A DNA stretch of 23,409 bases from Hypsibius dujardini. Lineage: Eukaryota > Tardigrada > Eutardigrada > Parachela > Hypsibiidae. Shown in pieces: positions 1 through 8,463 of this stretch. The stretch's first letter is position 1, and every line of letters starts with the position of its first letter. The stretch spans positions 1 through 23,409 of the forward strand of contig LRSR01006800.1 of NCBI GenBank assembly GCA_001579985.1, in the 5' to 3' direction. The notes below the pieces were generated by a model that saw nothing but the letters and a program-made list of their open reading frames with translations, ran no database searches and was not told the origin of the DNA. The position numbers and the translations under genes were made by a program.

Positions 1-697
1 GTCTGCCTGTGTGAGTGTCTCTCTGTCTGTCTGTGTCTGTGCGTGTGATCGTTTACGGCCGGAAAAGAGGGATTCCTTGTTGGGGATTGCGTGCCTCAAA
101 TCGGCTGGGGGGTTTTCTATTAGGAAAAAATATATAAAGCCCGCCGGATTTAAAACAGTAACACCATTAAGGAATAGTCGACACAGGGACGCTGCGAATA
201 GCATTGAAATGAACTCCGGGGGTTCAATGGAAATACGGACCGGGGAAAAGCTTAAACTTGATCCCCATTGATAAGAGCAACCGGAAGTGACAGTCCCATC
301 TAATTGTATAGGCCGTGAGTGTTCCTGCACTGTACATATACAAAGCTCGTATACTGTACACACATACACAACCGATATTTTACGGAGCCTATTACAGGCT
401 ATTATTGCGTGGAGTTTTGACTGCCACGTTACACCGACCGTTGGCACAAATAATATTTTGGCTCATGAAATTTGTGTTTCATTACAGGATGACCTGCTTT
501 TTTGTAGGTTATATGTACCTATATATGAATGTACTGTATTTTTGTAGACTGTTTTTACGTTAATATTGCTCTCGGGAGATGGGAATAATGGGAATGCAGA
601 TGAAAGCTGCCATAGAAAATCAAATCAAGGAATGAGAAGTCGGCATTAGACAGATCAGACAGACAGACAAACAGAGAGGCGGACAGACAAACAGGCG

Positions 698-757
<60 letters not shown>

Positions 758-1089
758 AACAGTCAGACAGACTGTTCCCAAAATAGCACAGATCAAACAT
801 TCTAATAGGACAACTGGGGTCCCACAAATTGAATTCAGTCGCATTAATGAACGCGTTTACTGTTTACGCTTATCACCTACCCACTATATTACGTATCCGG
901 CTAGAGCTCCAGGCATTAGGTACACCACACAATGGGGACCCATTTAAAAATTCATTGCCCAACTTTTTCGCAATAACTTAATTAATATTCATTATACCGT
1001 TCATCAATATTTTTGCCCATTCCCGCGTCACGGTCAGGTGACAGTTCACCCAACTAGCTTATCTGGCTTTATGGAAGGTAATTATTAGA
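1..1089. other. Non-coding flank, no gene recognised
   Basis: The first 50 bases are the tail of a TCTG-type microsatellite interrupted by GTGT steps. The rest is AT-leaning unique sequence plus the CAGA array listed separately. Short open frames exist on both strands, but they lack splice-compatible neighbours and recognisable protein features, so I call no gene. A small hairpin (AGACACAC / GTGTGTCT) lies at 1096-1117, just past the end of this stretch. Confidence 0.6.
650..775. repeat. (CAGA)n microsatellite
   Basis: Imperfect CAGA tetranucleotide array with AAAC, AGGC and GGCG interruptions at the left and a purer core near 700-748. A period of 4 contains no stop codon in any frame of the pure repeat, which explains the long open frames across it on both strands. 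These are not genes. Confidence 0.95.
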
Positions 1090-1095
1090 TTTATT
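1090..1095 (-). terminator. Polyadenylation signal of the GPCR gene
   Basis: TTTATT on the plus strand reads AATAAA on the minus strand, about 57 nt beyond the stop codon at 1152-1154. Position and strand fit the cleavage and polyadenylation signal of the GPCR transcript. This is inference from consensus only. Confidence 0.55.
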
Positions 1096-1151
1096 AGACA
1101 CACACATAGGTGTGTCTGTATAATTAGGACTGACTTTGGGGAGATGGGTCG

Positions 1152-3362
1152 CTATGGTAGCCGACAGCCAAATGCAGCTCCGACCGCCTTTCTCAAGTCC
1201 CCCAAGGCGAAGGTAAACAACACCGGATCGATCACCGCCTCAAGGAACCACAAAACCGTCGCGATCTGCTGCAGCGGCCTCCAGTCCACCTCGCGGAACA
1301 TGATAGCCGTGTAGAAGACAATCGACGGCACCCAGAACACCAGCATGCCGAGGGTCAGACACGTCAGCAGGACAAACGCCCTCGGCTTCTGCCGAACCGT
1401 ATCGACCGCTAGAGGGCCGACGTCTGCCGGTCTGTCAGTATTGGCCGGTTCTCCCACCGAAGGGTCCGGATCGAAGGCCACTAAGGCATTGTCAACCCCG
1501 GTGACCTTTGAAGCACGTTTCGATTACCATTATTGGAGGCCACCCAAGCAACTCGCCTGGGGGCGCCCTCTGAGGGGCAGGGTGCGCCCCCAGGGGTCAA
1601 AACCCCTGCTGGCCCCTTCTGAGCCCCCCCCCCTCCAGGGGGCGCTTGGGTTTTCACCCCGAAGGGTCCGGCTCAAACGCCACTAAGGCATTGTCAACCC
1701 CGGTGACCTTTGAAGCACGTTTCGATAACCATTATTGGAGGCGTCCCAAGCAACTCGCCTGGGGGCGCCCTCTGAGGGGCAGGGTGCGCCCCCAGGGGTC
1801 AAAACCCCTGCTGGCCCCTTATGAGCTCCCCCCCCAGGGGGCGCTTGGGTTCTCACCGAATCGAATCGCGCCTTACCTTGATGGTAATCACTGCAAGGGG
1901 CATGGCTTCCGCACGCGAGGAAGGGAGGGAATGAGGTGCGACTTGGACGCGGAGGAATCGTTTCCGGTTCCACATTTGGTAGCAGATGAAGGGGTAGGTG
2001 AAGAAGACGACTACGGCTGGTAAGGTGAAGACGATGAACTGATGTGGAAACGCCCAGCCCGGTTGGGCGGCTTTGTTGACGATGCAACCGTAGATCGGTT
2101 CAGGGAGCCGGTAGAACCGGGCATCGTCCACTACCCCGGGAAGGGTGAGGCTGTGCACGTAGACCTGAAATAGAGTGCTACATAATTTTTCCCTCAATAA
2201 AATTTGAAGCTGCCAAAAAAAATGTCCAAAACAAAACATAACGGGCAACGAGAAGAAACTTACCAAGATTGGTTCTTTTTTCCAGAGAACGTCTCCCAAA
2301 TAGCCAAATAGGCATAATTTTATACTACTATAACAAATTTGTTTTACCTAAACTCGTTTTGTCAAATATCTTATATATACACATGCATATTTAATCTAAT
2401 TCTAAACTAATTCAAAAATAATTCAAAATTAAGTCTATTTCACAGTACTAACCCGCATTGTATTATAGCCAGATAAAATCCCCTTGGCGATAAAACGAAC
2501 AAGCGTTCTCAATTAACGATCAAACGAACGAACATTATAAAACGAACAAACGAGCGTCATAAAACGAACAAACGAACGAACATTATAAACGAACAAACGA
2601 ACGTCATGAAACGAACAGACGAACAAACGTTATAAAACGAACAAACGAACGTCATGAAACGAACAAACGAACGAACATTATAAACGAACAAACGAACGTC
2701 ATGAAACGAACAAACGAACGTTATAAAACGAACAAACGAGCGTTATAAACGAACAAACGAACGAACGTCATAAAACGAACAAACGAGCTTCATGAAACGA
2801 ACAAACAAACGAACGTCATAAAACGAACAAACGAACGAACGTTATAAAACGAACAAAAGTTTGTAAAATTATTTCTCACCGGGTTTTATCGGGTTTTCGG
2901 GTATTATTCTCCACTCACCCACATGAGGCCGCAGAAGAGCCAAGCGGTCCGTTGAGAGTGCAACCGTCGGTATGAAAGAGGTCGGCACACGGCCCACAGC
3001 CGGTTAACACTGATCAATGCATGGGCATTGCACATGCCCGACTGGATGATGTAACCGTAGATGTAGGCAGTGCAGGCCGGGCCGCCGATCCACCAGTACG
3101 GCAGACGGTTGGCCGTCAGGTAGATGGGGATTTGGATGAGCACGCTGAGGAGGTTCGCCGCGAGGAGGTTCATGAGGTAGACGGTGAAGCCGGTCCGGAG
3201 GTGCCGGTGCCGCGCGAACAGGTAGAGGATGGCGCTGTTGAGCGGGACGGAGATGACGAGGACGGTCAAAGCGACGGTCGGGATGACGGTCCAGGGGTGG
3301 TAGACTGCCGAACGACCGCGCGCGGACGTGTTGAAATTATCGCCCGAGGAGTTGGCCGCCAT
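1152..3362 (-). CDS. Class A (rhodopsin-like) G protein-coupled receptor, 3 exons
   Basis: Predicted exons on the minus strand are 3362-2919, 2164-1877 and 1388-1152, all phase 0, giving 322 residues. Exon 1 starts at an ATG, has N-glycosylation sites at N4 and N11, and carries TM1 (about 25-49, with N42 as N1.50), TM2 (60-83), TM3 (96-119, C97 as C3.25) and TM4, which is split by intron 1 after W148. Exon 2 has the second extracellular loop cysteine C175, likely disulfide partner of C97, and TM5 (about 190-210, P197). Exon 3 has TM6 with W263-V-P265 (CWxP position) and TM7 with D298-P-V-L-F (NPxxY position), then a short tail with C319 as a possible palmitoylation site. The DRY position reads N120-R121-L122 and position 2.50 is N70 instead of Asp. 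It should act at the plasma membrane and couple to G proteins; the ligand cannot be told. Intron 1 has GTGAGT and a good TTTCAG acceptor. The exon 3 acceptor at 1389-1390 was chosen by phase, has a poor pyrimidine tract and is the weakest boundary. Confidence 0.85.
1446..1858. repeat. 202-bp tandem duplication overlapping GPCR intron 2
   Basis: Two long, nearly identical copies are offset by 202 bp: the word GGCATTGTCAACCCC starts at 1485 and again at 1687. The left edge falls in the coding side of exon 3 as drawn or just upstream of it (ACCGAAGGGTCCGG near 1455 and 1657), and the right edge (GGGTTCTCACCG, 1847-1858) lies next to the exon 2 donor. Each copy holds two GC-rich hairpins: 11-bp arms CCTGGGGGCGC/GCGCCCCCAGG (1556-1566 with 1584-1594; 1758-1768 with 1786-1796), and CAGGGGT-CAAA-ACCCCTG directly after. 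Confidence 0.9.
2498..2862. repeat. AACGAACAAACGAACGTTATA-type minisatellite in GPCR intron 1
   Basis: Degenerate array built from AAACGAAC blocks alternating with GTTATAA or GTCATAA/GTCATGA spacers, with variable unit length of about 25-35 bp. It fills the middle of intron 1 (2165-2918). I see no conserved coding or RNA feature in it. Confidence 0.9.
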
Positions 3363-3458
3363 TTAGCGCTATACTACTACGAGAAAATCATACGGGAAGA
3401 TGTGATCACATAAAGATAGAAGATAAAAAATAAATCAATTGAAGGAAATGCCTATATC

Positions 3459-3755
3459 GCACCCTCTGGAGGGTTCGAATGCGGGAGTAGCCGTTGATTG
3501 ATGTTATCTAAATTTGGCTCAGCCAGCTAAGGTAAACTTAGGTAGCGCTGAGTATTCGCACCCTCTGAAGGGTTCGAATGCGGGAGTAGCCGTTGATTGG
3601 TGTTATCTAAGTTTGGTTCAGCCAACTAAGGTAAACTTAGGTAGCGCGGAGTATTCGCCCTCTCTGAAGGGTTCGAATGCGGGAGTAGCCGTTGATTGAT
3701 GCTCTCTACGTTTGGCTCAGCCAACTAAGGTAAACTTAGGTAGCGCTGAGTATTC
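3459..3755. repeat. 99-bp tandem repeat, three copies
   Basis: Units start at 3459, 3558 and 3657 with exactly 99-bp spacing and few differences. Because 99 is a multiple of three, a 33-residue repeat stays open on the plus strand (3514-3699), but there is no gene context. Each unit has GGTTCGAATGC, one base off the pol III B box GGTTCGANTCC, and a TGGCTCAGCCA word resembling an A box about 56 nt upstream of the next unit's B-like word. It also has the palindrome AGCGCT. A tRNA-derived (SINE-like) origin is possible but unproven. Confidence 0.9.
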
Positions 3756-3785
3756 CTCTATGTGAATATAACATGGACTGATCAT

Positions 3786-3848
3786 CAGCGCTAAGGTTGT
3801 CAGAACTCGACTAAGCTTCCCTAAATTGCTCAGTTTAGCTTAGCGCTG
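3786..3848. repeat. Short inverted repeat, 10-bp perfect ends
   Basis: CAGCGCTAAG at 3786-3795 is the exact reverse complement of CTTAGCGCTG at 3839-3848. The same TAGCGCTGAG/TTAGCGCTAA word recurs in the adjacent 99-bp units and near 6084 and 6155, so this looks like part of a small dispersed family. No target duplication is evident. Confidence 0.6.
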
Positions 3849-4025
3849 AGGTACATCTTTCAGGCTCCCACCCTTTAACCCGTTCAGGGGAATTCGTCCC
3901 TTTGTTTTTGGTCCAAAATCTTCCCGGGTGGTCCAAATCATTTCAATTTATATTCGAACTTCCTTTATTCTGAAGATTTAAAGAGTTTTGCAAACTTTTG
4001 GCCATTCCCTAAAACTCAAAAAGGA

Positions 4026-4037
4026 CACGTGACGTCA
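4026..4037. promoter_or_regulatory. E-box overlapping a CRE palindrome
   Basis: CACGTG (4026-4031) overlaps TGACGTCA (4030-4037), giving a combined bHLH and bZIP consensus. It lies about 660 bp upstream of the GPCR start codon, far from any other gene. Function is inferred from consensus words only and could be chance. Confidence 0.25.
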
Positions 4038-4155
4038 TCATAGGCTCCTTCTTCGGTTTGGGTATTCTTCTCAAAACTTTATTAAACAAAGTTTTTTCGA
4101 TCAACTTGGTTTCGGGCTCTTCAGGTGCTCACTGAAAATTCTCATACTGTATTTT

Positions 4156-4284
4156 CGCGTTAGACAGGGACAGTCGTACTGGAGTGGAACGTGTGCACGG
4201 CTGTGTGCACCGTAGACACACAGCACAAGCGCCGCGTGGCCGATTAAACCTTCCACAGCTCGTACGCTGTCCCTGTCTAACGCG
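4156..4284. mobile_element. 129-bp foldback/MITE-like element
   Basis: The 18-base word at 4156-4173 (CGCGTTAGACAGGGACAG) is perfectly inverted at 4267-4284. Weaker inverted similarity continues inward (CGTACTGGAGTGGAA against CGTACGAGCTGTGGAA), so each arm is about 35 bp. It has no coding capacity. Size and terminal repeats fit a miniature inverted-repeat element; the superfamily is not determined because I cannot see a clean target-site duplication. Confidence 0.75.
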
Positions 4285-4564
4285 TGGACTGCTATGGATA
4301 TTCATCGATTGATTGATTGATGTTGTAGCCATATGTGGCGCAGACATGTGCACGCTGATTTAGTTTCTAACTCGACAGTGGACAGTGGTCAGTAAAAAAA
4401 GGAACTTTTGATCTTTCACCAGTAGGACCGAGAAAATTTGTCATTTCTTGCCGTCGTGAATTTCCCAAATGTGTCTAGCGGTGCAGGAGGTCCATCTCAG
4501 CAAGTGAAGACCACGTTGAAAGAGGGGCTGTGAATTGAATTGAATTGCAGAGACCATTGCACAC

Positions 4565-4816
4565 ACACATGGCCACAATTTTGGGTGGCAGACTTCCAGC
4601 CAAAAAGGGTGGTCCGAGTTCGAGCCGAATTAAGTCACCACGCGCACTCGCTTTTGATCACAGCTGACCACGCAGCCTTTACTCGATTGATCGATTGATT
4701 GAGCTTGTTTATTTTGGCGAAATTTGAAGCAATGGCAAGCTCTATCCAAGAGTGGCTCAAAGTTAGACCACCCTGATGGCTCGAACTCTGCCACCCAAAA
4801 TTGTGGCCATTTGTGT
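4565..4816. mobile_element. 252-bp foldback element with about 65-bp arms
   Basis: The left arm 4565-4628 and right arm 4751-4816 are inverted copies. The core ATGGCCACAATTTTGGGTGG is identical, followed in both by CAGA(C/G)TTC, AGCC, GGGTGGTC and a GAGCC word. The loop of about 120 bp contains a short GATT run (GATTGATCGATTGATTGA). No ORF of interest. Confidence 0.75.
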
Positions 4817-5228
4817 AGTACTGTAAATGATTCACAAAATTACATTGCGCAGTCTAGAACCAGGCCAATTCGACGTGTCTGTGGTCAGACGAGGAAAGCG
4901 CAATTTGGTAAATAGAGGAGGAGAATTTATCGGCTGATGAGTTAAGCGCCATTTCAACGCGCTTCGCCAAATATGTTGCAAAAGGAGAACGAGAACTCAA
5001 TTCACGTAGCGTGGATGAATTGGGCAAAGTCAATTTGACGCGATGGGGAAAGGTAGTGATCTCGGTAGCAATCTCGGGACGCTAATGGATTCAGTCAATG
5101 ACTCGTTTATTGCAGACAATTAACAACTTTAAAACTACTCTGTTTAAGATGAATTTTTAATGACGCTCTAAGCGGTTGAATCGCTGTTTGAGCGACCAGC
5201 AATTTACCATGCTGACGTCGTTTTCTGG
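4817..5228. other. Intergenic unique sequence
   Basis: Unique, moderately AT-rich DNA between two foldback elements. I find no splice-compatible coding exon, RNA gene or repeat in it. Confidence 0.5.
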
Positions 5229-5466
5229 AAAACGTTCGATTCCATAATTTTTAACACCGCTCATTCCAAATTTGATTTGGAATCGATTGACATCAGCGGA
5301 ATCATATTTGGATGCCAGGGGGCGGAGCTACGCACCACTCGGAAGTCTAAATTGAAACTAGCCCATAGCTCCGCCCCCTAGCATCCAAATAAGATTCTGC
5401 TGATGTCAATCGATTCCAAATCGAATTTGGAGTGAAAAGGTGTCAAACATCTTGGAATCAAACGTT
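5229..5466. mobile_element. Foldback element family A, copy 1
   Basis: Near-complete palindrome of 238 bp. The left arm runs AACGTT.GATTCCA ... TTTGGAATCGATTGACATCAGC ... GGATGCCAGGGGGCGGAGCTA, and the right arm is its inverse (TAGCTCCGCCCCCTAGCATCC ... GCTGATGTCAATCGATTCCAAA ... TTGGAATCAAACGTT). The central spacer near 5332-5365 holds CACTCGGAAGTCTAAATTGAAACTAGC, which is also shared with copy 2 at 9101-9551. Shared arms and spacer show a dispersed family rather than a chance palindrome. Confidence 0.85.
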
Positions 5467-5541
5467 GTCAAAAAAACAATCAAATGGTTGAAAAAAATGA
5501 AACTCCGATTCGTAGGGAAAATCTCCGTTTTTGCCAAAGTC

Positions 5542-5930
5542 ACTGTACTGTATTGTCGCAATTCTAAGGGCCGTTTTTGTCCCTACCAGTAAATTACGGC
5601 CCCCGGGCCAAATTACTGCCCCCGGGCCAGCCTGGATTCAGCGGGATTCACTGTTCTTTTGGCGAACTCAATCAATCAATCGTACCATCATTTCAAGCCA
5701 TTTTTTACTTCCCATTTCAGAATTATCAAACCTTATGGAGCTCCATTTTCGTCGCTCAACTATGCGTTGATTCTCGTTGGAATCAATGAACAATCAACAA
5801 AAGCCGTGAATCTACTCGATCAACAATCGACATGGTTTTGGCTGAACGGAATTGAGTTCGTGACGTCACACAGTCTTACACGGGGGGAGGCGGGACTAAG
5901 CTGGCCCTTAGAATCGCGACAGTACAGTAT
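5542..5930. mobile_element. Foldback element, about 30-bp ends, 389 bp
   Basis: The word ACTGTACTG..TTGTCGCAATTCTAAGGGCC at 5542-5572 is inverted at 5903-5930 (GGCCCTTAGAATCGCGACAGTACAGT). The interior has a 19-bp tandem duplication (AAATTACGGCCCCCGGGCC and AAATTACTGCCCCCGGGCC, 5591-5628), a short AATC run, and a CRE palindrome GTGACGTCAC at 5860-5869. Open frames inside are short and look like noise. Confidence 0.7.
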
Positions 5931-6180
5931 TCGACCCATCCTCCTATATTTGTGGAAAGTTCTCTGTAGCCACAGAAGAAAGAGGCAAACCTCTGTCTCT
6001 TGCGCTGTGCTGCAGCTGTCTGCGTGTGCTCTATTCCTTCCCACCAGAGATGGAAATCCGCGATACACACGTCACCACAAAACTAGCGCTAATCGTGTCA
6101 AGACATTTAGCTCGTTCAATTCGTGTTAATTGAGGTGAATGGCTTAACTCGGTTAGCGCTAAGTGGTGGCCACGTCTGTA

Positions 6181-6598
6181 CAGGGGTCGTCATAAATATT
6201 TACTCAACCTTGAAAAACTGCCAAAAATAACTCCGTCATAAATCGTTCTAATAATTTGGAGCGTGATGGCCCTTGGCCTTGTCAATCGCCAAAACACGGT
6301 CGGGCCAAGATCGGAGGGTTGAACATTGGAGATAGTCTTCTGACAAACCGTGAAGTTCTCCTTTTTCGAGCTCACTCAGAATGACACGGAAGGACCAGAT
6401 TAGGGAGCCAAGAGCCAAAATACGACCTTTCAGCTCCGGAGCGATTGGAAGATACATTTCGAAGAAAATTTACAATTGTCGATTGTTTTCGTTTTCTACA
6501 CTAAATTGCGGTTTGGAATAAATTTACAGGGACGCAATCGGTCGCGCAGTTACTACAATAACGATTCAAAGTTGAGCAAATGTTTATGACGAGCCCTG
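6181..6598 (-). mobile_element. Internally deleted Tc1/mariner-like transposon
   Basis: The ends are inverted repeats of about 36 bp: CAGGGGTCGTCATAAATATTTACTCAACCTTGAA at 6181 and the inverse of TTCAAAGTTGAGCAAATGTTTATGACGAGCCCTG ending at 6598. TA lies immediately outside both ends (6179-6180 and 6599-6600), the target duplication of the Tc1/mariner superfamily. On the minus strand an ATG at 6457 opens a 69-residue frame whose start (PELKGRILAL..., W-S-F-R) resembles the N-terminal helix-turn-helix of Tc1-type transposases, then degenerates. The catalytic DD(D/E) region is absent, so it is non-autonomous. Confidence 0.8.
6248..6457 (-). pseudogene. N-terminal remnant of a Tc1-like transposase
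   Basis: This 69-residue frame is inside the element above, about 105 nt in from its right inverted repeat, which is the usual position for transposase start. Residues 6-31 match the pattern of a Tc1/paired-like DNA-binding domain (PELKGRILALG...WSFRVILSEL). After about residue 40 I see no family similarity, and the frame stops without an RNase H-fold catalytic domain. It cannot be an active transposase. Family assignment rests on motif memory plus the TA-flanked inverted repeats. Confidence 0.5.
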
Positions 6599-6600
6599 TA

Positions 6601-7130
6601 GCTGCAATAACTCTCCTCTCCGCTCATCATGGATAAACATCAACAATGGATAAAACTGAAATACAATAGAAACTCAGCGATTGATTGTTTGATATTTTGA
6701 CCAAATATCGTGCGAAACAGAATCCGAACTTAGTCGAACTGAACCGGTTGAACAGCAAGTCTCACTTCCGACCTGCTAATACCCACCAAATGGTTCTAAG
6801 GCGCCTAAATCACACCTAGTGGCAATTATCTATTACTTGAAACTACTTTGTCCTTGTTTTTTTCCACTTCCACCTCCTACTTCCAACGTAAAAACACAGT
6901 TGCGCCTGCTCTCCAGTAAGAGCGCGCGCGCCCAACACAGGTTGATTTTTCAATGCACAGTGCACAGCTCAACTTGTATACATGTTACAGTGCGCACATG
7001 TGCACATGTGCAGTGCGCCGAACAGACCGATTAATGAATTGTTTACGTTTGGCAATTTCCTTGTGCAGATATACTTCCACCTTCCGTTCCCGTTACCGAC
7101 CCAAACAAGACAACACAGTCACTTCGAAGT
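6601..7130 (+). other. 5' flank of the coiled-coil gene
   Basis: No repeats or genes apart from a palindrome at 6994-7011. A possible splice acceptor (TTTCCTTGTGCAG, AG at 7067-7068) lies 62 nt before the start codon at 7131 and could end a 5' UTR intron or mark trans-splicing. I see no convincing TATA box. Confidence 0.35.
6994..7011. promoter_or_regulatory. 18-bp perfect palindrome upstream of the coiled-coil gene
   Basis: GCACATGTGCACATGTGC is its own reverse complement and contains two overlapping CACATGTG E-box-like words. The wider context is CAGTGCGC...CAGTGCGC. It sits about 120 bp upstream of the start codon at 7131, so a dimeric transcription-factor site is plausible; function is inferred only. 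Confidence 0.35.
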
Positions 7131-8417
7131 ATGAGTATTGAACAGGATGGAAGTGGAGAAAGGCCGACTTCAGCGGAAATGCTGCATGCGTACGAGCAAT
7201 TCAAGGGTGAGCTCGGTAAAATAATCTTGTAGCTCTCTTCGGTCGATTGGTTGATTGTCTCGCCCAGGACAAAGCCATTGTGCCTGTTGATTGATTGAAG
7301 TCTTGATTGATTATTTCATTTTTTAAAATTTAAATTCCCTTTCCCCACGGAAAGCAACCGCATTCTGGTGCAACAGTTCCATTATGTGAGTAATTTTTGT
7401 TCTCTCAGAAAACCGCCTACACAGAAAAACTTTAAAGGCTCCGCGGAATCCGGCGACTGTGGAAGAATTTTCTCGCGACCAAAGAGAAAAAATGGCGTCT
7501 TCTTCGCCCACGGAAATATTTATTCCTCCCCCGGTGTGTCAGGAGTTGCCGCCGGCCCTGCAAATTCGACGCTCTTTATCGGTGGGCAGTCGCGCAGGCA
7601 GTTCGCAGTACGCGTCACCGAATCGGCCGCCGCGGAATAAGAAAGACGTCTTGGAGAAAAAAGACGTCTTGGAGACGCCCGCGATTGGAGCATTCGCGAA
7701 GACTGCCGCGCGATTCGCGCAGCGCGTGGATTCGCTCAACAAACATCTGGCAGCGCCGCGGATACGTCGCGACGACCTTCGGGATGTGCCAAGGGGGCGA
7801 CGGGGACGGGAGCCGGAGCGAAGTGATCCAGCGTCGGGAGATTTTTCCGATGAGACGGAACAGAGTGAAGCAGCCGCGGAGCAAAATCCGATGAAATTCT
7901 CGCTGCGAGGGAAAAAGGAAGATGGTCGGCGGAGCGTGTCGCAGGACAGTCGGGAAGTTTCGGAGCCGGAGGCTGGGGGGAAGAATTTCTCCGGTATGGT
8001 GTGCTCCTTCTGATACTGGATTGATCGGTCGATTGATTGATTGATTGGCTGATTGATCGATTCATTGCTTGGTTCGGTTGATTGGTTGATTGATCGATTC
8101 ATTGCTTGATTGCTTGGACTGTTTATTGGTTGATTGGTTTATTTGCTTAGTTTTACCAGTACTGCACTGCACATGATGGATGTGATCGCGTCGATTGATT
8201 GCTCTGCTGGCGGAAATGGCGTTGTTACGAGCCCGCTCACAATATTCTCGAACGCTGAATCAAGCGTGCACTAATTTGGATCTTCTTTTTGAAGAATCTG
8301 GTAACTGTGAAAGAAAGAGGAAGCTTTATTATGAGGAATAATAATTAATTAAAGTTATAAATATAACTGAATAAAATTGTATTATATAAAGTTCAAATGT
8401 AACACTAATAATTTTTA

Positions 8418-8463
<46 letters not shown>

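Noticed and set aside
2510-2862. AACGAAC array considered as a CRISPR-like or regularly spaced repeat
   Set aside because: Spacers are themselves repeats of variable length, the array sits inside a spliced intron of an animal gene, and there are no cas genes.
3021-3413. Asp/Glu/Val-rich plus-strand frame
   Set aside because: Antisense shadow of GPCR exon 1, where the minus strand encodes four membrane helices with class A landmarks.
4608-4628. tRNA-like GAGTTCGAGCC word
   Set aside because: It occurs in a foldback arm. No cloverleaf can be drawn and the A-box order is wrong on the other strand.
7354-7384. Possible 31-nt microexon before coiled-coil exon 2 (followed by GTGAGT)
   Set aside because: Including it shifts exon 2 into a frame that stops at about 7640, while direct joining of 7206 to 7409 keeps the full frame.
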